From assembly GCA_002995625.1 (NCBI GenBank), contig PVBP01000024.1, positions 1-36,895 of the forward strand: a DNA stretch of 36,895 bases, in the 5' to 3' direction. Both the position numbers and the translations under genes were made by a program. Positions 1 to 9,193 of this stretch are shown in pieces. Numbering within the stretch: the first letter of the stretch is position 1; each line of letters starts with the position of its first letter. Under the pieces are notes generated by a model. It made no database searches, had not been told where the DNA came from, and saw only the letters and a program-made list of their open reading frames with translations. Origin of the DNA: Lysobacteraceae bacterium (GTDB lineage Bacteria > Pseudomonadota > Gammaproteobacteria > Xanthomonadales > Ahniellaceae).

Positions 1-200
1 CACAGGCGGTCGCCGCTGGCGCGCTCGCACCACAGCGACAGCTCGAGCGCGCCGCGATCGACGATCGCGGCGTCGTCGGTGACCAGCGGTCGCGCCGCGT
101 GCGCGGTGGAGGCGAAGGCGAAGGCCGCGACGAGGCCGGCGGCGAGGAGGCTTGGAACGAGGCGGCGCGCGACGGCGCCGCGATGGGAGTTGCGGTTCAT
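1..200 (-). CDS. Exported protein, N-terminus only (possible outer-membrane transporter-like protein)
   Basis: The start codon is the ATG at 198-200 on the minus strand, with an AGGAG ribosome site ending six bases upstream, and the frame stays open to the window edge (66 codons). The translation begins with basic residues, then an Ala/Leu-rich hydrophobic stretch and a likely signal peptidase site near STAHA-A. The mature part begins RPLVTDDAAIVDRG. From memory, an RPLVTDD start followed by a short strand is typical of outer-membrane beta-barrel proteins of the PF13557 'transporter / MetA-pathway of phenol degradation' type, but that assignment is only inference. The initiation region carries the GGAGCCC heptamer seen before other exported-protein genes here. 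The 3' end is missing. Confidence 0.6.
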   Translation of the reverse strand, partial: MNRNSHRGAVARRLVPSLLAAGLVAAFAFASTAHAARPLVTDDAAIVDRGALELSLWCERASGDRL

Positions 201-775
201 CGGGGGCTCCTGGGCGGCATTCGCCGCGCGGCCCCCGGTGGCTTACCGGACGGACGCGCGAACGATTGCCGCGATCGAGGGGATCGGGGGGGGCAGGATC
301 GTTCTAGGCGAAGGGTCCGGGTCCATGGCGTTGCTCCGGTGGCGGAATCCGGCGGGCGGGCAGCCGCGCAGCGCGATCGAAGGGTCGAACGCGACGCGCG
401 GATGCCGGGCATCCGGACGCAATCGAGGGAGAGGGTGCCGCCCCTGGGGGCGGAGGGCGCCGGTGCCGCCGGCGCGAGGGACTCGCGTCAGCGGGCGTCG
501 GTGCCGAAGGAGGATCCTTCGTCCATCGATGTCGTCCTGGAAGGCACGCCGGAGTCCGAGTTGCGAGGGCGCGGAGGATACGCAGGCCGACTGGGGGCGT
601 CAACCCGCGATCCTGCCGCTGCGGCGCGATCGGCGGCGCGCGACCCGACGCGACCCGCAAGAGTGCAGATCGAAAGCAGCCGTTCGATTCTGGAAGCGGC
701 GATGGGTCGTGCGCGTGATCCTGCCGCCGCGCGGGGCGCGTCAGCGCTGGCCGCGCCGTGACTCGCGCCCCTGCG
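201..775. other. No confident gene
   Basis: This stretch lies between the truncated gene on the left and the coding remnant beside the LRR gene. Open frames exist on both strands, but their translations are rich in Arg, Ala, Pro and Ser with no hydrophobic segment, domain or start site. No RNA gene or repeat was recognised. It would contain the promoter of the leftmost gene; a C-run lies near 288-295 on the minus strand. It may be decayed sequence. Confidence 0.45.
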
Positions 776-973
776 TCGCGACTCGAGGCCGTTGCCGAAG
801 ATCGCCTCGGAGGTCGCGGCGAACGTGGCGACGAAGTTCCCGCTCGAGCCGACGCTGGACCCGAGCCGGAACGCCGCTCGCGCCGCACCACCGAGGCGGA
901 TGCCGTCGCCGGCCTTCGATGGCGACCCGTCGTCGAATCCGCTCGGGACGACGGTTCGGAAGTCCGGTGCCAT
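776..973 (-). pseudogene. Coding remnant with a decayed GFE-type tail
   Basis: Directly after the LRR stop codon, the minus strand has an ATG overlapping that stop (TGATG, 971-975). From there a frame with strongly coding-like, GC-rich third positions runs for about 60 codons to SEAIFGNGLES. This matches the tail of the neighbouring exported proteins ([16 protein letters not shown]) with one change, Leu for Phe (CTC for TTC). The next codon is CGA (776-778), one transition from TGA, and the frame then runs on to 488 in low-quality sequence. I read it as the 3' remnant of another exported protein that lost its stop codon. It could instead be a short translationally coupled gene of about 161 codons (488-973). 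No function can be assigned. Confidence 0.35.
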
Positions 974-2457
974 CACGGCGCCGGCTCGAAGCCATCGGCG
1001 AAGACGTTGTCGTTGAACGCCGTGCAGGCCGCGAACCACGGCGTCTGCCCGGTCGCGGTGTTCCACGCCGCGCTCGGCAGCGGCGCGAGCGCGTTCGGGC
1101 ACAGCCGCGACTGGCCGGGGAGCAGCTGGTGGCCGGTCGGCGGCTCGGGCATCGTTCCACCGATCAGGTTGCCTTCGATGCGCAGCGCGCGCAGCGCGGT
1201 CGAGGACGACAGGTCCGGCACCGTCCCGGTCAGCACGTTGCCGCCGACCTCGAGCCGCTCGAGCTGCGGCGCGGCCGCGAGGCTCGGCAACGGGCCGGTC
1301 AACAGGTTGTTGCCGGCCTGCAGGATGCGCAGGAAGCTGGCGCCGGCGAGATCCGGCAGGGTCCCGGTCAGCGCGTTGTTCGAGAGCTGCAGCGTCTCGA
1401 GCCGCGTGCCGTTCAGAGACGGGATCGCGCCGCCGATCTGGTTGCCGGTGACGTTGAAGAAGCGCAGCTCCGGCGCCGCCGCGAGGTCCGCCGGCAGCGT
1501 GCCGCCGAGCTGGTTGTTGGCCGCAGCGAAGCTGCGCAGCAGCGTCGCACCGGCGAGCGACGGCACCGATCCGGTGAGCTGGTTGCCGTTCAGGGTCAGC
1601 AGTTCGAGCTTGCTGCCGGCCAGCGCCGGAATGCTTCCGGTGAGCTGGTTGTTCGCGAGGCTCAGGTTCCTGAGTCGCGGCGCCGTGGCGAGATTGGCGG
1701 GCAGCGTGCCGGTCAGTCGGTTCTGGTCGAGCAGCAGCAGTTCGAGGTTCGATGGCGTCGTCAGCGACGGCAGCGTGCCGTCGATCTGGTTGCCGTAGGC
1801 CTCGAAGCGCACCAGCTGGTTGAGTCCGGTCAGCGTCGGCAGGCTCCCGGTGAGCTGATTGCCGTCGACCGCGAAGGCCTGGAGTCCGGTCAGGCCGGTG
1901 ACGGCGGGAATCGCCCCGACGAGCTGGTTGTTGCGGGCTTCGTAGGTCCGGAGCTGCGGGATTGCAGGGAAGGCCGGGATCGGCCCGCTGAACTGGTTGT
2001 TGCTGAGGAACACGGTCTGCAACTGGGTCAGGCCAGCCAGCGAGGGCAGCGGACCGGTCAGCGCATTGCTGCGCAGATTCAGGACGTTGAGCGCGGTGAA
2101 CGCCGCGAGGGAGGGGACCGTGCCGGTCAGATTGTTCGATTGAAGGCCAATGAACGACACGCGATTCGAAGCGCAGGCGATGCCGAACCAGGTGCATTCG
2201 GTGCCGGGCGGTCCGCCCCAGTTGGCATTGTTGGTCCAGCCGGGGCCGCCGGTGGCGGCGTAGAACGCCAGCAGCGCGTCACGCTCGGCGGTCGGCACCT
2301 GGGCTGCGCTCGGCGCGGCACCGATCAGGGCCCATCCGATGAGGACGACTGCGACCAGCGGGCTCGCAAGCTGCCGTCGCGGGCGACGGTCGGACGCGAC
2401 GTCCCCCGCCGCGCAGGGTTCGACGCCTCGCTGTCCGGGCGTGCGCGGCGCGCTCAC
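973..2457 (-). CDS. Exported plant-type leucine-rich repeat protein with GFE tail
   Basis: The product is about 494 residues: a basic N-terminal stretch, a hydrophobic signal segment (LVAVVLIGWALIGAAPSAA), a plant-type LRR N-terminal cap (AERDALLAFYAATGGPGW, then NWGG and a Cys pair), and about 15 LRRs of 20-24 residues with the core NxLTGxxPxL. Such proteins present an extended curved binding surface outside the cell; the ligand is unknown. It ends in FADGFEPAP, shared with its operon partner. The start chosen is GTG at 2457, which overlaps the TGA of the upstream ELWxxDGT gene as GTGA. This gives a long n-region of about 27 residues, and no ATG lies nearer the signal segment. Longer frames reaching 2511 run into the upstream gene. 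Family is sure; the exact start is moderate. Confidence 0.85.
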   Translation of the reverse strand: MSAPRTPGQRGVEPCAAGDVASDRRPRRQLASPLVAVVLIGWALIGAAPSAAQVPTAERDALLAFYAATGGPGWTNNANWGGPPGTECTWFGIACASNRVSFIGLQSNNLTGTVPSLAAFTALNVLNLRSNALTGPLPSLAGLTQLQTVFLSNNQFSGPIPAFPAIPQLRTYEARNNQLVGAIPAVTGLTGLQAFAVDGNQLTGSLPTLTGLNQLVRFEAYGNQIDGTLPSLTTPSNLELLLLDQNRLTGTLPANLATAPRLRNLSLANNQLTGSIPALAGSKLELLTLNGNQLTGSVPSLAGATLLRSFAAANNQLGGTLPADLAAAPELRFFNVTGNQIGGAIPSLNGTRLETLQLSNNALTGTLPDLAGASFLRILQAGNNLLTGPLPSLAAAPQLERLEVGGNVLTGTVPDLSSSTALRALRIEGNLIGGTMPEPPTGHQLLPGQSRLCPNALAPLPSAAWNTATGQTPWFAACTAFNDNVFADGFEPAP

Positions 2458-5204
2458 GGCGCGGGCTCGAAGCCGTTCGCGAACAAGAGATCGGAGATGG
2501 ACACCCACCACAGTTCGTAGCCGCTGGCCGCGCCGAAGGCCCCGAAGTACAGCCGCCCGCCCAGCGGCGTCAGCGCGTACGGAAACGCGCTGCAGCGTCC
2601 CGGGCGGATCGCGTCGCTCGCGAGCCGGGTGCCCGCGGGCGTGCCGTCGCTGCGCCAGAGTTCATAGCCGTGCGCGTCGTCGCGGCCCTGGAACCACAGC
2701 TCGCCGTTGAACACGGCGGCGCCGAGCGGGTACCACGGCTCGTCGCCTGGAAAGTCCCGCACCAGCGTCGTGCCGGCCGCGGTGCCGTTGCTGCGCCACA
2801 GCTGGGTCCCGGTGGTCGCCGGCTCGTTGAAGAAGTAGAGCGTGCTGCCGATCGTGCGGAACGTCCAAAGCGCGTTGTCGGTGCCGCCGTCGATCTCGAG
2901 CACCTTGACGGTGCCGGCAGTGGTGCCGTCGCTGCGCCAAAGGCCGTAGCCGATGTCGTCCTCGGACGCGGCGAAGTAGAGCGTGTTGCCGACCACGGTC
3001 AGCTCGTAGGGGTCGCCGTTGTTCGGTCCGGGCTGGAGGTCCCGGACCATGAAGGTCCCGGCATCGGTGCCGTCGCTGCGCCAGAGCTCGAAGCCGTTGG
3101 CCGTGGTGCGCGCGGCGAAGTACAGGATCCCGTCCATGGCCGCCATGTTCCGCGGCTGGGAATGGCCCGCACCGGGCTCGATGTCCTTGACCATCACGGT
3201 GCCGGCGGCGGTGCCATCGCTCTTCCACAGCTCGACACCGTTCACGCCATTGCTGGCGCTGAAGTACAGTGTGTTGCCGAGCACGAAGAATCCTTGCGGA
3301 TTGCCGCTGCCGCTGCCCGGCACGATGTCCGCGACCATCACCGTGCCGGCCTCGGTGCCATCGCTCTTCCACAGTTCGCGGCCGTGGGCGGCGGTGGTGG
3401 CGACGAAGTAGACCACCCCGTTCATCGTCACCGGGTGCAGCGGATTGGATCCGGCACTCCCCGGATTGATGTCGCGCACGCGCAGGGTTCCGGCCAGCGT
3501 CCCATCGCTGCGCCACAGCTCGCGGTCGAGGCCGGTGGGCGATGCATGGTCGAACAGGACGCCTCCCGGGAACGGGTGGATCCACGCGGGCCCCGGGGTG
3601 CCGATGCTGGGGCCGACGTCGCGGGTCAGCCGCGTTCCGGGGGCGCTGCCGTCACTGACCCAGAGTTCCTGGCCGGTCACGCCGTCGTTGGCGCTGAAGA
3701 ACAAGCGCCCGTCGGAGACGGTCAGGGCGAGCGGCAGTCCGTTCGACGTGGCCGGTTCGGGATTGGCCAGCAGCGTCGTGCCGGCCGAGCTGCCGTCGCT
3801 GCGCCAGAGCGCCTGTCCGGCCACGCCGTCGTTGGCGCTGAACAGGAGCTGGTCGTTCAGCGCCGCGAGCGCGCTCGGGAAGCTGTCGCCGCTGCCGGGA
3901 AAGAGATCCCGCACCAGCACCGTGCCGGTGGTGCTGCCGTCGGTGCGCCACAGCTCGTCGCCGCTCGCGGGATCGACGCCGGCGAAGTAGACGCGATGGC
4001 CGACGGCGAGCGGCCGCCCGCGCAGCGACCAGCCTTCGGCGGTGCCCGCCGCGATCTCGCGCAGCATGAACGTGCCGGCCGCGGTGCCGTCGCTGCGCCA
4101 CGGCTCGCGTCCGCTCGCCGGCGTGTTGCCGGCGAACACGATGTAGTCCTGGGCGACGGCCAAGAGGCGGCTGCCCCTGAGTCCGTCACCGGCGCCCGGA
4201 TTGATGTCGAGCACCATCTGGGTGCCCGGCGCGGTGCCGTCGCTGCGCCACAGCTCGGTGCCGTGGGTCGGCGTGAACGCGGAGAAATACAGGATCCCGG
4301 CGCGCTGCACCCACGGATCAAGCCCGAGGCCGCTGCCGGTGCCGGGGTTGATGTCGAGCACGAGGCTGGTACCGGCGGCGGTGCCGTCGCTCTTCCACAG
4401 CTCGGTGCCGGCCGCCGCGGTGGTGCCCTGGAAGTACAGCGTGCTGCCGACCGCGATCAGCGCGCCCGCCGCGACGCCGCTCTGGTTCGTTGCCGGGTTG
4501 ATGTCGACGATCATCGTCGTGCCGGCCGCGGTGCCGTCGGAGCGGTGCAGCTCGAAGCCGGTCGCGGTCGACGGGCTCGCCGCGAAGTAGATCGCGTTGC
4601 CCATCACCGTGAAGCCGCGCGGACTCGAGTCGCCGGCGCCGGGGTTGATGTCGCGCACCAGGAAGGTTCCGGCCGCGGTGCCGTCGCTGCGCCACAGTTC
4701 GCGGCCCTGGGCCGGCGTGCGGCCCTGGAAATACGCGATCCCGTCGAGGACCGCGATCGAGCCGATCGGCACGTTGCCGCCAAAGGCCGCGGCCCCGGCG
4801 ATCGGCCCAGGGTAGACGTCGCGCACCATCACGGTGCCGGCCTCGGTGCCATCGCTCTTCCACAGTTCGAGTCCGTGCACGCCGTCGTCGGCAAGGAACA
4901 GCAGGTCGTTGCCGAATGCGGTCAACGCGACCGGCGCGCTGCCCAGCCCGAAGGGGCGGATGTCCCTGACGATCCGGGTGCCCGCGGGCGTGCCGTCGCT
5001 GACCCAGAGCTCGCGGCCCGTGCAGTCGGTCGAGGCGACGAAGAACACGCGGTTGCCGACCCGCACGGCCTCGCCGAACTCGGCATCGGCGGGGATCGGG
5101 TTGATGTCGGTGACCAGGGCCGGCGTCTGCGCCGTGGCCAGGCTGGCCAGGGCCGAAGCCATGAGTCCGGCGGCAAGACGCATCAGATACAGGCGGACGG
5201 GCAT
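2454..5204 (-). CDS. Exported ELWxxDGT-repeat protein with GFE tail
   Basis: The 916-residue product starts at an ATG with an AAAGGAG ribosome site and has a signal peptide ending near LATA-Q. The rest is 17 copies of an approximately 50-residue unit marked by ELW(K/R)SDGTxAGT and a degenerate eighteenth ELWW. Each unit reads roughly 'V.D..PG...P......G.LYF.A....G.ELW.SDGT.AGT'. This is the ELWxxDGT repeat family (TIGR04534), probably beta-propeller-like or beta-solenoid blades; its biochemical role is unknown. The protein ends DLLFANGFEPAP. Its TGA overlaps the GTG of the LRR gene, so the two exported proteins are probably translated together. Upstream are two hairpins and a promoter-like element. 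No catalytic motif is visible. Confidence 0.92.
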   Translation of the reverse strand: MPVRLYLMRLAAGLMASALASLATAQTPALVTDINPIPADAEFGEAVRVGNRVFFVASTDCTGRELWVSDGTPAGTRIVRDIRPFGLGSAPVALTAFGNDLLFLADDGVHGLELWKSDGTEAGTVMVRDVYPGPIAGAAAFGGNVPIGSIAVLDGIAYFQGRTPAQGRELWRSDGTAAGTFLVRDINPGAGDSSPRGFTVMGNAIYFAASPSTATGFELHRSDGTAAGTTMIVDINPATNQSGVAAGALIAVGSTLYFQGTTAAAGTELWKSDGTAAGTSLVLDINPGTGSGLGLDPWVQRAGILYFSAFTPTHGTELWRSDGTAPGTQMVLDINPGAGDGLRGSRLLAVAQDYIVFAGNTPASGREPWRSDGTAAGTFMLREIAAGTAEGWSLRGRPLAVGHRVYFAGVDPASGDELWRTDGSTTGTVLVRDLFPGSGDSFPSALAALNDQLLFSANDGVAGQALWRSDGSSAGTTLLANPEPATSNGLPLALTVSDGRLFFSANDGVTGQELWVSDGSAPGTRLTRDVGPSIGTPGPAWIHPFPGGVLFDHASPTGLDRELWRSDGTLAGTLRVRDINPGSAGSNPLHPVTMNGVVYFVATTAAHGRELWKSDGTEAGTVMVADIVPGSGSGNPQGFFVLGNTLYFSASNGVNGVELWKSDGTAAGTVMVKDIEPGAGHSQPRNMAAMDGILYFAARTTANGFELWRSDGTDAGTFMVRDLQPGPNNGDPYELTVVGNTLYFAASEDDIGYGLWRSDGTTAGTVKVLEIDGGTDNALWTFRTIGSTLYFFNEPATTGTQLWRSNGTAAGTTLVRDFPGDEPWYPLGAAVFNGELWFQGRDDAHGYELWRSDGTPAGTRLASDAIRPGRCSAFPYALTPLGGRLYFGAFGAASGYELWWVSISDLLFANGFEPAP
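2516..5015 (-). repeat. Coding tandem repeats of about 150 bp (ELWxxDGT units)
   Basis: Imperfect tandem repetition inside the ELWxxDGT gene. On the plus strand the best conserved part recurs as gtgccgtcgctgcgccac followed by agctc, at spacings near 140-165 bp. Units are clearly diverged, so this is old protein-repeat expansion rather than a recent DNA array. Recombination or assembly collapse between units is possible. Confidence 0.8.
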
Positions 5205-5243
5205 CGGGGCTCCTTTGGATCAGGCCCCGGGCTCGGTCGAACC

Positions 5244-5273
5244 CGCAGGCAGCCGCACGCTCGGCTGCCTGTG
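5244..5273 (-). terminator. Strong hairpin downstream of thiC
   Basis: A perfect 10-bp inverted repeat (5246-5255 with 5262-5271, 6-base loop), extended by a G-U and a C-G pair, lies about 105 bp past the thiC stop codon. A second smaller hairpin (5275-5279 with 5287-5291) sits beside it on the thiC side. Neither has a clear U-run, so termination is inferred from position and stem strength. The hairpins lie in the leader of the ELWxxDGT gene and could instead act there. Confidence 0.5.
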
Positions 5274-5275
5274 GA

Positions 5276-5302
5276 GGCGTCAAATGCGCCTGCCGTGTCT
5301 CA
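5276..5302 (-). promoter_or_regulatory. Candidate promoter element for the ELWxxDGT-LRR operon
   Basis: TGAGACA (5302-5296), seven further bases, then CGCATTTGACGCC. A closely similar block (TGAG-x-CA, 7-base gap, CGCGTTTCGCGCC) lies before the serine hydrolase gene and a looser one before the exported gene starting at 14956. The spacing resembles that between the two elements of an ECF-type promoter. It lies 70-100 bases before the ATG. No standard -35/-10 pair was seen. Found by eye. Confidence 0.25.
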
Positions 5303-5378
5303 TCCCCGGCGACCGCGCTCCGCATGGCCGACCGTGCGGCCGACGCCACCGCGCGCGCCGCAGTGGCCAGGGCCGGCC

Positions 5379-7399
<2,021 letters not shown>

Positions 7400-7402
7400 A
7401 AG

Positions 7403-7417
7403 TCCCTAGTGTAGGGA
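7403..7417 (-). promoter_or_regulatory. thiC: Candidate thiC promoter -10 inside a palindrome
   Basis: A perfect inverted repeat TCCCTA-CAC-TAGGGA is centred on TACACT (7413-7408), a 4/6 match to a -10 box. The predicted start near 7400-7401 falls just before the first paired base of the TPP riboswitch (7398), which supports the call. No good -35 was found at 16-19 bp, so an activator or a weak promoter is possible. The palindrome could be an operator. Confidence 0.4.
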
Positions 7418-7833
7418 AGCCCGAGCTGCTGCTGTGCGGAGGCCGCAGCACTGCAGCAAATCAAAGGGGCGGATGGCATCCGCGATCGTGCGAAGCCTTC
7501 GCGACAAGGGCTCTGGACTATCCACGGTGCCGGCCAAGCATGGGTGGCCGGACCTCCGGATCCAGCGCGCAAGAGCTGGATCCGTTGACGGCAGTTCCAG
7601 ATTGGTGTCGTATTCGGAGCGGCCCGCGAAACACAAGATGAAGAAGCACAGGATGATCTGGCCCAAACGATTACAGATGCAAGGAATATCGACGCTGCCA
7701 CTGGCCAACTCGTGGTGGAGATGATTCTGGTGGAGATGATTCCGCCATGCCTCCGGTCTTCACGTCGCCTTAATATGGGGGGGTAAATTCGAACTGCGTC
7801 GCTCAGGACGCCTCAACTGGTCAAGCCGCGATC
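7418..7833. other. Gene-free, hairpin-rich intergenic region
   Basis: No convincing gene. Between 7469 and 7584 four perfect inverted repeats occur in a row: 7469-7475/7477-7483, 7490-7495/7497-7502, 7530-7536/7545-7551, and 7557-7566/7575-7584 (10 bp with 8-base loop). Base composition becomes less GC-rich from about 7590. A minus-strand frame at 7406-7708 has a hydrophobic stretch near its start but no ribosome site or coding character I trust. The promoter for the following plus-strand genes should lie here. Confidence 0.5.
7713..7742. repeat. 15-bp exact tandem duplication
   Basis: The 15-mer TGGTGGAGATGATTC occurs twice with no gap (7713-7727 and 7728-7742), about 90 bp upstream of the first small plus-strand gene. 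It may be a slippage duplication or a pair of binding sites. Confidence 0.85.
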
Positions 7834-8145
7834 ATGAAAACATTCATTCTGTTCAGGAACGCCGCGAAGGTTGTCTGGTTATGCGCCATGCTGTTGGTCT
7901 CGGCTCACGGTGCGGCAGCGGAATGGCAGGTCGTCAGTGCGGTTCGATACGCGAACGGCACGCTAAACGCCCTCGTCAGTGCGCCGGGAACGCCATCCGA
8001 GCGCTGGCAGTTTCTCGCCGAAACGCCGTCGGGAGGGCGTGTCGAGATCGATTACGATGTGGCGACCGGTGGCGTCATCTACTCGGATTCGGAATGGTCA
8101 GGCGCATTCCTCGCATCGGGATCAGGGTGGGTTGCCGGTCAATGA
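7834..8145 (+). CDS. Small exported protein, unknown function
   Basis: The 103-residue product begins MKTFILFRNAAKVVWLCAMLL, a clear signal peptide with likely cleavage near HGAAA-E, so the mature protein is about 75 residues and periplasmic or secreted. The mature part is mixed polar/aromatic, with several Trp and an acidic middle (EIDYDVATGG); I recognise no family. There is no good ribosome site before the ATG. Third codon positions are less GC-biased than in the neighbours, suggesting an accessory gene. After the TGA the same frame continues for about 30 plausible codons, so this may be the 5' part of a longer, broken gene. Confidence 0.55.
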   Translation: MKTFILFRNAAKVVWLCAMLLVSAHGAAAEWQVVSAVRYANGTLNALVSAPGTPSERWQFLAETPSGGRVEIDYDVATGGVIYSDSEWSGAFLASGSGWVAGQ

Positions 8146-8158
8146 GGCGAGTTCTCCG

Positions 8159-8536
8159 GTGTCTTCGCGGACACGCACGGCATGCTCCACGGTCCGGCCC
8201 CACCAGGCAGCGATTGGCCGCCGGCGCACCTGCGAGGAAACGCGCCATGGCGCATTTTTCCGTCGCGAGAAGGCGCAAGCGGAGCTCCACGCCCTGCTGC
8301 GCGAGCTCGCGAGTTCCGAGGCGCCCCAGACGTACGTTGGCTGTGTCGGCGCGGTCGCGGCAACCGTGGGCGGTACCTTGCTCGGCTCGCAACAGGTGAG
8401 CACTCAGGTTCGAGCGCATCGGATGGGTATGGTGTCCGCCGGTCGAGTCGCCACCGCCGTCGGCGGGCTGGGATTGGTGGTTTTGGGTGGCGCCGCGGTG
8501 AGTGCGGCGGTCTGCCTGCCGGAACTCGTTCGGTGA
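8159..8536 (+). CDS. Small protein with two hydrophobic segments, unknown function
   Basis: The convincing part of this frame starts around 8240: a charged helical stretch (RREKAQAELHALLRELASS), a Gly/Val-rich hydrophobic segment (CVGAVAATVGGTLLG), and a second one (AVGGLGLVVLGGAAVSAA) before the end LPELVR. This looks like a small inner-membrane protein with both hydrophobic segments in its C-terminal half. The only upstream start in frame is GTG at 8159, with GAGG about 11 bases before it, giving 125 residues. The first 30 residues are Arg/Thr-rich and less convincing, so the true start is uncertain or the gene has lost its 5' end by frameshift from the preceding gene. Confidence 0.4.
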   Translation: MSSRTRTACSTVRPHQAAIGRRRTCEETRHGAFFRREKAQAELHALLRELASSEAPQTYVGCVGAVAATVGGTLLGSQQVSTQVRAHRMGMVSAGRVATAVGGLGLVVLGGAAVSAAVCLPELVR

Positions 8537-8579
8537 TCGCGGGTAGCATCGGTGGTCAATGATCGCCGTGGAGGCGGAG

Positions 8580-9107
8580 ATGGTCTCGAAAGCTCGAAAC
8601 CTGTGGGGTGAGCGGCGTGAATCGGTCTGGCCAACGGTGACCTTGGTCGGCCTCTGTGGCTATTTCCTGGCGGTCCTCGCTGGTCTCGCGCCGTGGGTCA
8701 CCGTGGATCCGAACTTCTTGCTGCGCTGGGTCGGTTCCGTGCTTCTGGTCGCTGCCCTCATCGGCGCGACCGAGGGGTTGATGTTCCGCCGAGGACCAGA
8801 CGCGATCTTCGACCGTTGGCTCGAGGCGATCGATGGCGGAGGGTCTCGGCGATGGCCAGCATTGGCCCTGGTCGCGCTGTTCTTCGCCTTGGCTGGGTGG
8901 GCCCTGCTTTGGGCCTTGGGATTACCGCTGTTCCTGTTGGAGTCGCGCTTCGTGCTCGATCCAAGGTCCGGGCTCGGCATCGGCGGCAGTCTCGTGTTTG
9001 GCATCGTCTGCGCGGGGAGCCTCGTCGTCGCGCTCCGCGCGACGCGTGCGAGTGGTTGGCCGACGTCCGGCGCCGCCGGTGACCAAGCCCGGGATGGCAT
9101 GAGCTGA
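8580..9107 (+). CDS. Four-helix inner-membrane protein, unknown function
   Basis: Starting at ATG 8580, which has GGAGG five bases upstream, the product is 175 residues (an ATG at 8559 would add seven). There are four probable membrane helices: VTLVGLCGYFLAVLAGLAPW, LLRWVGSVLLVAALIGATEG, the PALALVALFFALAGWALLWA region, and one near GIGGSLVFGIVCAGSLVVAL. Charged loops such as FRRGPDAIFDRWLEAIDGG lie between. I recognise no family. It is the last of three small plus-strand genes and ends before a strong hairpin. Codon use is less GC-biased than in flanking genes. Confidence 0.65.
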   Translation: MVSKARNLWGERRESVWPTVTLVGLCGYFLAVLAGLAPWVTVDPNFLLRWVGSVLLVAALIGATEGLMFRRGPDAIFDRWLEAIDGGGSRRWPALALVALFFALAGWALLWALGLPLFLLESRFVLDPRSGLGIGGSLVFGIVCAGSLVVALRATRASGWPTSGAAGDQARDGMS

Positions 9108-9117
9108 GGAACTCGCA

Positions 9118-9151
9118 GGGGTGGGCCGACTCGGTGGTGGCGGCCCACCCC
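9118..9151. terminator. Bidirectional hairpin between convergent genes
   Basis: A perfect 11-bp stem (9118-9128 with 9141-9151, 12-base loop) lies between the convergent stops at 9107 and 9194. There is no long T-run on either side. Position and stem strength suggest it ends transcription from both directions. Confidence 0.6.
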
Positions 9152-9193
9152 CGTTGCGACTGTGCACCCGGCTGATCGGTGCCGCGGACGGCG

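Noticed and set aside
2516-5015. CRISPR array or satellite DNA
   Set aside because: The roughly 150-bp periodicity is in frame, diverged, and fully explained by the ELWxxDGT protein repeats. No short identical repeats with unique spacers were seen anywhere.
7406-7708. Minus-strand frame of 100 codons with a hydrophobic N-terminal part
   Set aside because: No ribosome site, several Cys in a row and Arg-rich remainder. It overlaps the inverted repeats and the thiC promoter.
7418-7833. tRNA or other known RNA gene among the hairpins
   Set aside because: No T-loop GTTCGAATC-type sequence, acceptor stem or CCA end could be found.
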